Assembly (NCBI GenBank): GCA_040360365.1
Contig: CP136412.1
DNA from: Arcanobacterium_A hippocoleae_A
GTDB taxonomy: Bacteria; Actinomycetota; Actinomycetes; Actinomycetales; Actinomycetaceae
Length of the DNA: 64,000 nt
Reading direction: 5' to 3' (one strand)
Below the pieces are notes generated by a model. That model had not been told where the DNA came from and did not search any database. It saw nothing but the letters and a program-made list of their open reading frames with translations. Each line of letters opens with the position of its first letter. Within the stretch, counting starts at the first letter, position 1. Positions 55,718 through 64,000 of this stretch are shown piece after piece. The translations under genes were made by a program, and so were the position numbers.

Positions 55718-57382
55718 TTATTTCGCATACTTTTCTTCCATGTAGGATTCGATTTCTTCAAGTGATTTATTCGAAGTTTCCGGCATAATTTTCCAAAGAA
55801 TTACGGCAATTATGAGATTGAGAATGCCGTAGATGCTATACGTCATACCGCCGCCGAGACTGTTCATCATCGTTGGGAAAGTCCAGGTGATTGCGGCGTT
55901 GACCATCCACATGCAGAATATCGCAGTGCCATTCATTACTCCGCGGGCTGAAGCGGGGAACATTTCGCCGAGCATTGTCCAGACCACTGTGCCGTTAGAG
56001 GATTGCACCACCAGCATAAAGAATGCCATCAGGGCGAGAATTACATAAGCGGCCCAAGCCGGAGGTACTTCTCCGGCATTCATATCTGGAGCAATCATAA
56101 ATTGGAAAACTCCGGCAATAGCGAGGAGAGTTGCTCCAACAAGAGAGACATCCCAAATTAAGATTGCGCGGCGGGAGAACTTGGTAATCAGGATTAGACC
56201 AATGGCAGAACCAATTACGGACATCACACCATTTGCAACTTGTGCACTGATAGCGGCAGACGTACCCATTCCCGCATAGCCAAGAACTTTCGGAGCATAA
56301 TACATTACTGTATTTACCCCGGTGGTCTGATTTACAATTGCCAAGAATATGCCGACTAAAAGCAGTTTCCGCAGCCATGGAATCTGCCAAACTTCGCGTA
56401 AATTCCTTGTCTGAGTAGCTGGCGAACCTGTTTGCTTCTTTTCCACCATTTCATACAGTTCGTTGGTAACTGCTAAATCGCTTTCTCCGCCGCGAACTGT
56501 CTTCAGTGCGCCAATCGCATTGTAAATTTCAGAACGCAACACATACCAGCGTGAAGACTCTGGCATGAAGCGCATTCCAATCCAAAGTAAAATTGCCGGA
56601 ATTGAGCACAATACAATCATCCAGCGCCAGGCAGCGCCATTACCGGATCCATCTTGAATTACGAGCTGCGCCGCAAAATCGCGGATTGTGTTCATATCAG
56701 TGGAATTTGCCGCTTGCTCGATAGCTTTTTGCAGTGTATCCCAAGTGTATTCCCCAGCTGCAATCTGTCCGTTTGGATCGGATGTGACCGTTAGCTGCGG
56801 TCCGCCATGCAGTGCATTGATTCCGGCGTTCATTGCAAAAGCGAGAAGCTGACCGGTAACAATCATTAACTGGTCGAGGGCGACGATTGTGCCGCGAATT
56901 CTTTTTGGCGCAGTTTCAGCCAGATAAACAGGTACGGTAGCTGAAGCTCCGCCCACTGCAATTCCGAGAATTAACCGGAAAGGATACATTATCCACACAT
57001 TCGGGGCAAAAGTATTTCCGAGTGCGCCGATAAAGAAGAGGATTGCAAGTGTGATGATATTATGGCGCCGGCCGAAGCGGTCGGAAAGACGCCCGCCGAA
57101 TAAAGCGCCAAATGCAGCTCCAACGGTGAGAATGCCGCCAATTGCTCCTTCTTCTCCAGCGGTTAATCCCAAGCCTCCAGCTCCTGAGGGCATATACATA
57201 TAAGGCAGCGCACCCGATATTACGCCGGTGTCATATCCGAATAGCAGTGAGCCGAGTGTCGCAACTCCGGCAATAGCGATAATGCCGCGATGTTTTCCAG
57301 ATGCTGGAGTTTCTTGCACCATTGTGCCGAGCTGTTCTTTGGAAAGCTGCTGCGGATTTATTTCTCTATTTTTATTTACCAT
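55718..57382 (-). CDS. iolT: Sugar porter MFS transporter, probable myo-inositol importer
   Basis: A 554-residue, 12-span proton symporter. Sugar porter signatures are LGSLLFGYDTGVISGALPY, GGRLSDRFGRRHNI, RLILGIAVGGASATVPVYLAE, PESSRWYVL, and TGVNTVMYYAPKV. A loop of about 50 polar residues between spans 5-6 (HGGPQLTVTSDPNGQ onward) is longer than usual and is typical of some actinobacterial inositol porters. The start at 57382 follows AAAGGAG; the upstream in-frame ATG has no such site. Placement in the iol cluster fixes the likely substrate. Confidence 0.88.
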   Translation of the reverse strand: MVNKNREINPQQLSKEQLGTMVQETPASGKHRGIIAIAGVATLGSLLFGYDTGVISGALPYMYMPSGAGGLGLTAGEEGAIGGILTVGAAFGALFGGRLSDRFGRRHNIITLAILFFIGALGNTFAPNVWIMYPFRLILGIAVGGASATVPVYLAETAPKRIRGTIVALDQLMIVTGQLLAFAMNAGINALHGGPQLTVTSDPNGQIAAGEYTWDTLQKAIEQAANSTDMNTIRDFAAQLVIQDGSGNGAAWRWMIVLCSIPAILLWIGMRFMPESSRWYVLRSEIYNAIGALKTVRGGESDLAVTNELYEMVEKKQTGSPATQTRNLREVWQIPWLRKLLLVGIFLAIVNQTTGVNTVMYYAPKVLGYAGMGTSAAISAQVANGVMSVIGSAIGLILITKFSRRAILIWDVSLVGATLLAIAGVFQFMIAPDMNAGEVPPAWAAYVILALMAFFMLVVQSSNGTVVWTMLGEMFPASARGVMNGTAIFCMWMVNAAITWTFPTMMNSLGGGMTYSIYGILNLIIAVILWKIMPETSNKSLEEIESYMEEKYAK

Positions 57383-57606
57383 CACATCTCCTTTGATGAT
57401 GGTGCGGTCTCTGCTTATTTTGAAGCTAATCGCAATTCGCAAAGCTGATACACCAATATTTGTTTGTCATGTTTGTTTTTCTATTTTTTGTTTTAAGAAC
57501 GCAATAAGAATGCGAAACATCTTCGTTTCAAAATATACGAGCTAATTGTAAGAACAAATTTAATATTTTGTCTATACAAATATTTTATATGTTTACAATA
57601 TGTGCT

Positions 57607-58740
57607 TTAGAGCGACATATCTACTACGGCACGTCCCTGGATTTTTCCCTCAGCAAGCAGTGAGTATCCTATGCCTGCTTCTTCCAGTGAGAATTTACGG
57701 GTGACGATATGGCGGTAATCTATTTTCCCTTCTGTTGCCATTCGAATTACTGCTGGTAAATCTTGGCGGGTACGTGCACCATACGACCCGAGGATGGATT
57801 GTGAGCGCCGAACTGTGCGGTTAATTTCCACTGCTGCACTCTGCACGCCTGCACCTAAACCGATTGGCACCATCCGCCCGCCGTCGCGCAATGCGTCAAG
57901 AGCCGCAGTCCAGGTTTCCGGGCGTCCCAATGCTTCAAAAGCTACATCTACTCCGCGGCCGTTCGTGAGTCTGAATACAGCTTCATGCACATCTTCTTTA
58001 GCGGAATTCACGGTATCGGCGGCGCCAAGTTTTTTGGCTGCCTGAAGTTTTTCGTCGGTAATATCGATGGCGATAATTTGTGCTGCGCCAAATGCTTTTG
58101 CAACTTGGATAATATTGGACCCGATTCCGCCAGTTGCTACGACGGCAACTGTTTCGCCGTATTGGAGGTTTGCTCCGCGCCGTACGGCGCCGTAGCCGGT
58201 CAGAGCTGCGCATCCGAGAATTGCACCGGCGGTCATATCGATATCTTCATTCAGCACACTTACGGAAGTGGCTGGGATTACACAGTATTGCGCAAGTGCG
58301 CCCATTGAATACATTGCAATTGGATTGCCGTCGATATCAAAAAGCCGGGTTTTACCATCGTAAAGCTGCCCTTTAAGCCGGTTTAAATCGAAAAACGGCG
58401 CACAAAGATCGTCGCGGCCTGCAGCGCAAAACTCGCATTGGCCGCAAGGCATTAAAAATGCGCCGGCGACACGCTGACCGGTTTTAAGGCCGAAATGTTC
58501 AGTGTCTGGACCGATTTCGACAATTTCGCCAGTGACTTCATGGCCAAGCACTGCGGGGAGCGGGAATGCGATTTTTCCGCCGATAACGTGCAGGTCTGAA
58601 TGGCACATTCCGCATGCGGTGACTCTAATCAGCACTTCTCCGGCTTGCGGACACGGAGTCCGAATAGTTTCAATTTGCAAACCGGTCTGCGGGTTGCGAA
58701 GCACTGCTGCGCGCATTGTAGGCGGTATTTGTATAGACAT
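57607..58740 (-). CDS. Zinc-dependent alcohol dehydrogenase
   Basis: Medium-chain dehydrogenase with catalytic zinc ligands in GMCHSDLHV and LGHEVTGEI, and a structural zinc loop with four Cys (PCGQCEFCAAGRDDLC). The Rossmann motif is VVATGGIGSNIIQVAKAFG, and the Asp in IAIDITD suggests NAD preference. It lies upstream of iolT on the same strand, 220 bases away, and might share its control. The substrate cannot be told from sequence; an alcohol or polyol is likely. Confidence 0.85.
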   Translation of the reverse strand: MSIQIPPTMRAAVLRNPQTGLQIETIRTPCPQAGEVLIRVTACGMCHSDLHVIGGKIAFPLPAVLGHEVTGEIVEIGPDTEHFGLKTGQRVAGAFLMPCGQCEFCAAGRDDLCAPFFDLNRLKGQLYDGKTRLFDIDGNPIAMYSMGALAQYCVIPATSVSVLNEDIDMTAGAILGCAALTGYGAVRRGANLQYGETVAVVATGGIGSNIIQVAKAFGAAQIIAIDITDEKLQAAKKLGAADTVNSAKEDVHEAVFRLTNGRGVDVAFEALGRPETWTAALDALRDGGRMVPIGLGAGVQSAAVEINRTVRRSQSILGSYGARTRQDLPAVIRMATEGKIDYRHIVTRKFSLEEAGIGYSLLAEGKIQGRAVVDMSL

Positions 58741-59452
58741 ATTTCCTCCATTGGAATAATGAATGTGACAAAAATTAGTAATGTAATGCGATAAGTTTAA
58801 CTTTGTTAATCTTGTTTGTCATCTATTTTTTCAAATTCCGCTAAAGTGTTTTTTAATTTATTCGCTCCTGTTGTCTGCCTAGCGTGCTGTTTGCCCACTT
58901 CAAGGGCGTGTTTTTATTTTAAAAGTACTTATTAATTGCTGTAATACTAAGTTTTTATAGGTATTACATATTTTTATATTGTATGGACATTTTAATGTGC
59001 AGAATGTATCCTGAGTTTCAATAGTTCAGTAATTTTGCATGGAATACGCAGTCAGCGCCATAGAGATGCTGCAGATAAAGCTGCTGCAGAGATAACCTCG
59101 GGGAGGTAGCGAAAGTATTAAAATTTAACGAGCGGGAAAAGTTTTGCGCGTTAGCGTAATTAGTGTCAAGTAGCTGGGCTTGAGCGATATTGATACCAGT
59201 CCGGATTCGTGAGACTTGGCTTTTCGTGTCATATTCGGATTTATCTTTGCCGCAATACTTGATGATGTATCGGCTGACTATTCCTTTTATATTTGTCTGC
59301 CGATTAACTGCTGGGCAGATTTGGATTTTGGATTAATGCGCACCAACTCTCTTTTGGAAGAATTGGGCGCAAAAGGTCCTACAGGTTTCGCTGCTGGAAG
59401 TGATTATGTGCATTTTGCCGAAATCAATTATGCAAAATTGTGCATTCAACTA
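58741..59452. other. Gene-free stretch between adh and the PTS operon
   Basis: About 700 bases without a supported gene. 58800-59000 is AT-rich. 59040-59110 has short inverted pairs (GATGCTGCAGATAAAGCTGCTGCAG, read as two halves; ACCTCGGGGAGGT). A 100-codon frame at 59216-59518 lacks a ribosome-binding site and overlaps the PTS promoter, so it is not called. Confidence 0.4.
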
Positions 59453-59481
59453 TTGTCAGACAAGAGAAAATGTTCTAGAGT
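59453..59481 (+). promoter_or_regulatory. PTS promoter with embedded TTGTCAGACAA operator
   Basis: TTGTCA (59453-59458) and TAGAGT (59476-59481) are exactly 17 bases apart. The palindrome TTGTCAGACAA (59453-59463) covers the -35 box and is identical to the one at the nanR-like gene (20048-20058), where it also lies over a -35 position. Confidence 0.72.
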
Positions 59482-59493
59482 GGTGCATGTCTT

Positions 59494-59522
59494 AGGTGTT
59501 ACTGTTCGGCAGGCATGACTGA
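59494..59522 (+). promoter_or_regulatory. Ribonucleic antiterminator (RAT) site
   Basis: GGTGTTACTGTTCGGCAGGC (within 59494-59522) matches the RAT pattern bound by LicT/SacT/BglG proteins (GGATTGTTACTG...GGCAGGC). It begins about seven bases after the predicted transcription start and precedes the antiterminator gene itself. A downstream terminator stem is not obvious. Confidence 0.7.
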
Positions 59523-59602
59523 AGATTTCGGGTTTTCGTTATTCCGATAGTTCACAAGTGCGTGTTCGGGCGTGCTAGTGTGCTCAAAGGAGAGCTCAGG
59601 TC

Positions 59603-60432
59603 GTGCAAGATTTACCTCGCATCATTCGTGTGTTGTCAAACAACGCGGTTGTCGCTCGCTCGCGCGATTCAGAAATGGTTCTCGTTGGGCGGGGTATTGG
59701 TTTTGCGCGAAAACCCGGCGACCTCATCAATAAAGAAACCATTCAGCATCGTTTCGTAGAAGTGAGTCCCGATCGGGCAGCGTTTATGCAGTCAGCATCA
59801 AACCTTTCCCCGATTATTCTCACTACGATTAACGCCGCGCTTGATCTCGCTGGAGATTTGCTCGGCGAGTTGCATCCTTCGGTTTACCTAGTACTTGCTG
59901 ATCATATTGCGTTCGCTGTGCAGCGGCACAGCAAAGGGCAGCTAATCAAATCGAAAGTACTTGGTGAAGTGAAGGCTGCCTTTCCGGCAGAATTTGCGGC
60001 GGCGGAACTGATGGTGACTTACCTGAATGCGCATCTAGATTCTGCGCTGCCAATTGATGAAGCCGCATTCATCGCCCTCCACCTCAACGCTGCGATTACT
60101 GGTAAAACGGTGAAAGCTCCGCTTGAGCAGACGAATTTGCTCTCTGAGCTGGTCGAATTTCTCGAAGACGAGCTGGGAATTGCGCGCGGCGGAGCCGATG
60201 ACGACATGATTACAAGCCTGATGCGTCTCTCACGGCGTGTTCGTAATGGTCAATTCCGTCGTAATGATGCGAAAATGTGTATAACGACGGCAATCCCGCA
60301 CGAAACTGCTGCTGCACGTCAGGTGATAAAAAACTTGCTGGCGGTGAGATTCCGAAACAGGCGGAAGGAGAAGTAGCCTATTTCGCAATGAAACTCCACG
60401 GCTGGCTTGATACACACAATGAAAGGAATTGA
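59603..60432 (+). CDS. BglG/LicT-family antiterminator, one frameshift
   Basis: It binds the RAT site and lets transcription enter the PTS operon when its PRD domains are suitably phosphorylated by the PTS. The CAT RNA-binding domain (RIIRVLSNNAVVARS, VGRGIGFARKPGDLI) is followed by PRD1 (VLADHIAFAVQRH, FIALHLNAAITG) and PRD2. AAAAAA (60328-60333) lacks one A; adding it gives IKKLAGGEIPKQAEGEVAYFA and MKLHGWLDTHNERN, a normal PRD2 end, stopping four bases before the EIICB start. The start is a GTG with AAAGGAG upstream. Confidence 0.87.
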
Positions 60433-60435
60433 ATC

Positions 60436-62031
60436 GTGAAGGGTTCATTTATGGAGAGCCTCCAACGGCTCGGTAAGGCGCTCATGGGTGCAGTGGCAGT
60501 GATGCCAGTGGCTGCAATCCTCATGGGTGTTGGTTACTGGATTGATCCGAGTGGCTGGGGCGCCAACAACGTTGCTGCTGCAGTCCTAATTAAAGCTGGC
60601 GCAGCAGTTCTTGATAATCTTGGCTGGATTTTCGCAGTCGCAATCGCTTTCGGTCTTGCAAAAGATTCAAACGGCGCTGCTGCACTTTCCGGTTTCCTTG
60701 GTTACGCTACTGTAAAGCTGCTGTTGGGCGAAAGCACCGTTGCCGGCTACCAGGGTGTAGATTTAGCAAAACTGAAGGAAGAGGGCGGCCAGGCGCTGCT
60801 CGACTGGAACTCCCATGGCTGGGCTGCAATCAACGATAAGAACGTGCTTATCGGAATCCTCGTCGGTATCCTCGCAGCTTGGGTTTACAACCGTTTCCAC
60901 CGCACCAAGCTTCCGGATTTCCTAGCATTCTTCTCCGGCCGCCGTCTCGTGCCGATTATGACCTCGATTCTGGCAATCGCACTTTCCGGCATTCTCTACA
61001 TTGTCTGGCCGCTCGTTTACGGTGCGCTTTTCTCATTCGGTCAGTGGATTTACGGCTTGGGTGCTGCAGGCGCCGGTCTTTACGGTGTCGCTAACCGGCT
61101 CCTGATTCCAACCGGCCTGCACCACGCACTGAATCAGATTTTCTGGTTCAACGTTATCGGCATTGACGATATCAACAAGTTCCTCGGCGGCGGGCAAACC
61201 ATTGAAGCTGCAAAGGCTGCTACTGACGCTGCTTCCTGCCCAGGAGTTTGGGCAGACGGTGTTTGTACCGTAATCGGTGAAGTTGGCCGTTACCAGGGCG
61301 GTTTCTTCCCAGTAATGATGTTCGGCCTCCCAGCTGCAGCACTTGCAATCTACCTGCGTGCAGATAAGAGCAAGAAGAAGGCAATCGGTTCGCTGATGGC
61401 TGCCGGCGCACTTGCTTCAATCTTCACCGGCGTTACCGAACCGCTCGAATTCTCCTTCATGTTCGTTGCTCCGCTGCTCTACGGAATTCACGCAATCCTC
61501 ACCGGCCTTGCAGTATTCATTGCAGCAACCTTCAAGTGGACTGCCGGCTTCGGCTTCTCCGCTGGTTTCGTTGATTTCTTGCTCTCCACCCAGAACCCGA
61601 TTGCAAATCAGTGGTGGATGCTCCTCCTGCAAGGTCTCATCTTCGCGGTAATCTACTTCGTAATCTTCTACTTCCTCATTGGCGCACTTAACCTGAAGAC
61701 CCCAGGCCGCGGCAATGATGATGATGCAAGCGCACAGCTCAGTTCGGATGCTCCGCTTTCCGATACAGCTTCAAAGATTATTTCTGGTCTCGGCGGTATC
61801 GAAAACGTTGATACACTCGACTACTGCGCTACCCGTCTGCGGACAATCGTGAAGGATTACACCAAGGTTAATGAAAAGACCATCAAAGATGCCGGTGTTG
61901 CTGGTGTGATTCGCCCGTCGCAGAAGTCAGTGCAAATAGTTATCGGTCCGAAAGTCCAATTCATGTACGATGAAGTGGCTGATCAGCTGCGTGCAAGCGA
62001 CGCAAAACTAAATGGTGAGCAGGAAGTCTAA
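60436..62031 (+). CDS. PTS EIICB, N-acetylglucosamine/glucose type
   Basis: Membrane transporter that phosphorylates the sugar on entry. The EIIC domain (from LQRLGKALMGAVAVMPVAAILMG) shows LIPTGLHHALNQIFWFN and the substrate motif FTGVTEPLEFSFMF. EIIB follows a short linker, with the phospho-Cys in VDTLDYCATRLR. NagE-like features and the shared operator with the nan genes favour GlcNAc, but glucose cannot be excluded. The EIIA domain is encoded separately downstream. GTG start with AAAGGAA. Confidence 0.9.
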   Translation: MKGSFMESLQRLGKALMGAVAVMPVAAILMGVGYWIDPSGWGANNVAAAVLIKAGAAVLDNLGWIFAVAIAFGLAKDSNGAAALSGFLGYATVKLLLGESTVAGYQGVDLAKLKEEGGQALLDWNSHGWAAINDKNVLIGILVGILAAWVYNRFHRTKLPDFLAFFSGRRLVPIMTSILAIALSGILYIVWPLVYGALFSFGQWIYGLGAAGAGLYGVANRLLIPTGLHHALNQIFWFNVIGIDDINKFLGGGQTIEAAKAATDAASCPGVWADGVCTVIGEVGRYQGGFFPVMMFGLPAAALAIYLRADKSKKKAIGSLMAAGALASIFTGVTEPLEFSFMFVAPLLYGIHAILTGLAVFIAATFKWTAGFGFSAGFVDFLLSTQNPIANQWWMLLLQGLIFAVIYFVIFYFLIGALNLKTPGRGNDDDASAQLSSDAPLSDTASKIISGLGGIENVDTLDYCATRLRTIVKDYTKVNEKTIKDAGVAGVIRPSQKSVQIVIGPKVQFMYDEVADQLRASDAKLNGEQEV

Positions 62032-62050
62032 TTTGACTCATGCTGATTCA

Positions 62051-62178
62051 GTTAGCGAAACAGCTGTTTCACTAACTCACATTTAGGCATAATAGCCGCT
62101 AAAATTCAGAGTAATATTTCCGGGTTGAGCTTGTCTTTTCGGCAGAGCGTCACAGCGAGCCTTGATGAGCTCAACCCG
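62051..62178 (+). promoter_or_regulatory. Structured leader between EIICB and EIIA genes
   Basis: GTTAGCGAAACAG pairs with CTGTTTCACTAAC (62051-62076, one mismatch). CGGGTTGAGC (62121-62130) pairs perfectly with GCTCAACCCG (62169-62178) around a 38-base loop, ending 19 bases before the ribosome-binding site AAAGGGG. The first may trim or end the upstream message; the second may influence EIIA translation. Confidence 0.55.
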
Positions 62179-62212
62179 AAATAACCTCGCAAATCGAAAG
62201 GGGACATTAGCG

Positions 62213-62671
62213 ATGTTGTTTGGTCGGAGCAAAAAAGTACAGTTAATCCAGCCTTTCGCAGGCAAAATCGTGGGCTTGAGTGAAGTCCCGGACGAAATGT
62301 TTGCGCAAAAGATGCTTGGCGACGGTTTCGCAGTAGAACCAAGTGAAGATTCATTTAACGTGGTAGCGCCGGTTTCCGGCACATTACTGAAGGTGTTCGG
62401 CACGCTTCATGCTTTCGCAATGAAGAGCGACGAAGGTCTTGAGATTCTCGTGCATATTGGTCTCGAAACCGTTGAACTCAAAGGCGACGGCTTTACTGAG
62501 CTTACACACACAGGCGATCACGTCGAAGCGGGAACCCCGGTAGTGGGTGTAGATGCAGCAAAAGTAAAAGCTGCCGGATACAATCTCGTGACTCCAGTGG
62601 TACTTACAAACCCAGGGCAAGTAAAGAGTATCAATATCAATTCTCAGGGTGCCGAAGTGGTGCTCGCATAA
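62213..62671 (+). CDS. PTS glucose-type EIIA
   Basis: Phosphocarrier between HPr and EIICB. VQLIQPFAGKIVGLSEVPDE, GDGFAVEPSEDSFNVVAPVSG, and the active His in EILVHIGLETVELKG are characteristic, as is GDHVEAGTPVV. The ATG at 62213 with AAAGGGG upstream is chosen over the frame opening farther left, which lies in the leader hairpin. It may also have Crr-like regulatory roles. Confidence 0.92.
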   Translation: MLFGRSKKVQLIQPFAGKIVGLSEVPDEMFAQKMLGDGFAVEPSEDSFNVVAPVSGTLLKVFGTLHAFAMKSDEGLEILVHIGLETVELKGDGFTELTHTGDHVEAGTPVVGVDAAKVKAAGYNLVTPVVLTNPGQVKSININSQGAEVVLA

Positions 62672-62692
62672 TTTTTTTGAAGGGAAACATCT

Positions 62693-62947
62693 ATGTTTTC
62701 AAAGCAAGCAACCGTTGCAGCAAAACTTGGGCTTCACGCACGCCCGGCAGCGGCATTTTCACGTACCGCTGCTGAAACAGGCAAGGATATTACGATCAGC
62801 CTTGGCGATAACTCGGCAGATGCGGCAAGCCTGCTTGAAGTAATGACGCTTGGTGCGAACTGCGGTGACGTGGTAACTCTTTCGGGTGATGACGATGCCG
62901 CACAGGCAATCGAAGCACTAGTTGAATTTATTGAGAATCAGGAGTGA
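62693..62947 (+). CDS. ptsH: Phosphocarrier protein HPr
   Basis: 84 residues with the phospho-His in KLGLHARPAAAFSRTA. The Ser46 region of low-GC Gram-positive HPr is replaced by SADAASLLEVMTLGA, as in actinobacteria, where HPr kinase control is absent. GAAGGGAAAC precedes the ATG. It is six bases ahead of ptsI. Confidence 0.95.
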   Translation: MFSKQATVAAKLGLHARPAAAFSRTAAETGKDITISLGDNSADAASLLEVMTLGANCGDVVTLSGDDDAAQAIEALVEFIENQE

Positions 62948-62952
62948 ATGAA

Positions 62953-64000
62953 ATGGGCAGCGGCGAACTAGCAGCAGATTTTCGCGGTATTGGTGTATCT
63001 CCGGGCACAAAGTTTGGCCCTGCCTACTTGGTTTCTGAGCCTGCAGGCGTAGACCCAAATGAGCCTGCAGGCAGTGCGCAGGATGCGCCGCGAGTAAAAG
63101 CGGCTTTCGATACTGTAGCTGACGAACTTTCTGCCCTTGCAGCGAATCGTGAGGGAGAATTTTCGGAAATTTTGGCAATGACTGCCGACCTTGCACGTGA
63201 TAAAGGGCTAATCAAAGCGACTTTAAAGAAACTTGAGCAGGGTCTTGGGGTAACTGCTGCAGTGCAGGCAGCCGTCGGTGATTATGCGATGATGCTTGAA
63301 AGCCTTGGCGGATACATGGCTGAACGCGTGACCGATTTGGAGTCGATTCGAGATCGGGTGATTGCGAAGCTTCGCGGCGTGCCTGCCCCCGGTGTTGCTG
63401 TTTTTAATGAACCAGGTGTGGTGGTAGCGAAAGATCTTTCTCCGGCGCAGACTGCAGATTTCGATCTTTCGAAAGTGCTTGCAATAGTTACTGAACTGGG
63501 AGGGCCGACTTCACACACCGCAATTTTAGCGGCGACTCTTGGGATTCCGGCGGTGGTGGCCGCTTCCGGGATTTCGGATGTGCATGAAGGGCAGCAAATT
63601 CTGATTGACGGACGCACGGGATCGATTTGGGTTGATCCGGCGGATGACTTTGTGGAAGCCGAATTAGCTTCAGCTGCAAAACGTGAAAAGTTCTTGGCGT
63701 CTACAAGCGGTGCAGGAAAAACTGCCGACGGTGTGCCGATTGCGTTGAAAGCCAATATTGGCACACTGGCAGATGCGCAAAAGCTGCATGAAGCTGATCT
63801 TGAAGGTGTCGGACTGCTGCGCACAGAGTTCATGTTCTTAAACGGCGCTGAAGCTCCGACAGAAGCAGAGCAGGAAGCGAACTTTCGCGGCATTATTGAG
63901 GCTTTCGACGGAAAATCTGTTACAGTGCGCACTCTCGATATTGGGGCAGATAAACCAGTACCATTTATTGATCAGAGCGGTGAAGAAAACCCGGCACTCG
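62953..64000 (+). CDS. ptsI: PTS enzyme I, cut by the window edge
   Basis: First enzyme of the PTS; it passes phosphate from phosphoenolpyruvate to HPr. Visible are the N-terminal swivel and HPr-binding domains (FRGIGVSPGTKFGPAYL), the phospho-His in ELGGPTSHTAILAATLGIPAV, and the start of the PEP-binding barrel (GVGLLRTEFMFLN, TVRTLDIGADKPVPF). About 350 of roughly 560 residues lie inside the window. GAGTGAATGAA precedes the ATG. Confidence 0.95.
   Translation, partial: MGSGELAADFRGIGVSPGTKFGPAYLVSEPAGVDPNEPAGSAQDAPRVKAAFDTVADELSALAANREGEFSEILAMTADLARDKGLIKATLKKLEQGLGVTAAVQAAVGDYAMMLESLGGYMAERVTDLESIRDRVIAKLRGVPAPGVAVFNEPGVVVAKDLSPAQTADFDLSKVLAIVTELGGPTSHTAILAATLGIPAVVAASGISDVHEGQQILIDGRTGSIWVDPADDFVEAELASAAKREKFLASTSGAGKTADGVPIALKANIGTLADAQKLHEADLEGVGLLRTEFMFLNGAEAPTEAEQEANFRGIIEAFDGKSVTVRTLDIGADKPVPFIDQSGEENPAL

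Noticed and set aside
59216..59518. 100-codon frame before the antiterminator gene
   Set aside because: No start signal, no recognisable family, and it overlaps the PTS promoter, operator and RAT site.
1..64000. tRNA or rRNA genes
   Set aside because: I looked in the gaps for cloverleaf ends and conserved T-loop sequence and found none I could support; a covariance-model scan would settle it.

Overview
The window comes from an actinobacterium of moderate GC content. It carries CarD, the SenX3-RegX3-PhoU phosphate-sensing set, an IspD/IspF pair, actinobacterial-type lipoproteins and an actinobacterial-type inositol cluster with a Cgl0159-like aldolase. Gene content (two sialidases, sialic acid and GlcNAc catabolism, a GlcNAc-type PTS, inositol use, toxin-antitoxin modules) fits a mucosa- or host-associated member of the Actinomycetaceae or a close relative. 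Genus cannot be fixed from sequence reading alone.

Layout. 1-5100: toxin-antitoxin genes, carD, an AbiE-type module flanked by ~180 bp direct repeats, and a DUF4143-type ATPase, all lying in or beside a carD-ispD-ispF neighbourhood. 5900-16150: ispD, ispF, phoU, senX3-regX3, an anchored DUF6636-like protein, aroD, a thioesterase, and a bacteriocin-like secreted protein with a small membrane partner. 16200-31150: a sialidase, a NanR-like repressor and the nan/nag operon (Sat-type ABC transporter, nanA, nanK, nanE, nagB, nagA). 31700-33100: a toxin-antitoxin pair and an XRE/ImmA remnant. 34000-43650: an esterase, an epimerase, a second FadR-type regulator, a sugar ABC transporter and a cytoplasmic sialidase. 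43900-58750: myo-inositol catabolism (iolA, iolD, iolB, aldolase, iolC reading left; regulator, transaldolase-like gene, iolG, iolE reading right; iolT and an alcohol dehydrogenase reading left). 59450-64000: a PTS operon (antiterminator, EIICB, EIIA, HPr, EI).

How it works together. Sialidases release sialic acid and the Sat-type transporter imports it. NanA, NanK, NanE, NagA and NagB turn it into fructose-6-phosphate, and the PTS feeds GlcNAc-6-P into the same route. The 11-bp palindrome TTGTCAGACAA lies at the nanR/transporter promoter and again over the -35 box of the PTS promoter, which suggests one repressor controls both. The second ABC transporter plus a sialidase without a signal peptide suggests uptake of sialylated oligosaccharides that are cut inside the cell.

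Two features colour the whole window. First, at least 20 genes are broken by single-base shifts at homopolymer runs. Nearly all are repaired by adding one base, so I treat them as probable sequence errors and give the reconstructed gene limits. Second, the intergenic DNA is full of degenerate short duplications and several dispersed repeat families. Some coding regions (ispF, the first sialidase, the esterase, the NanR-like gene) contain low-complexity or tandemly duplicated inserts that look like the same process acting inside genes.
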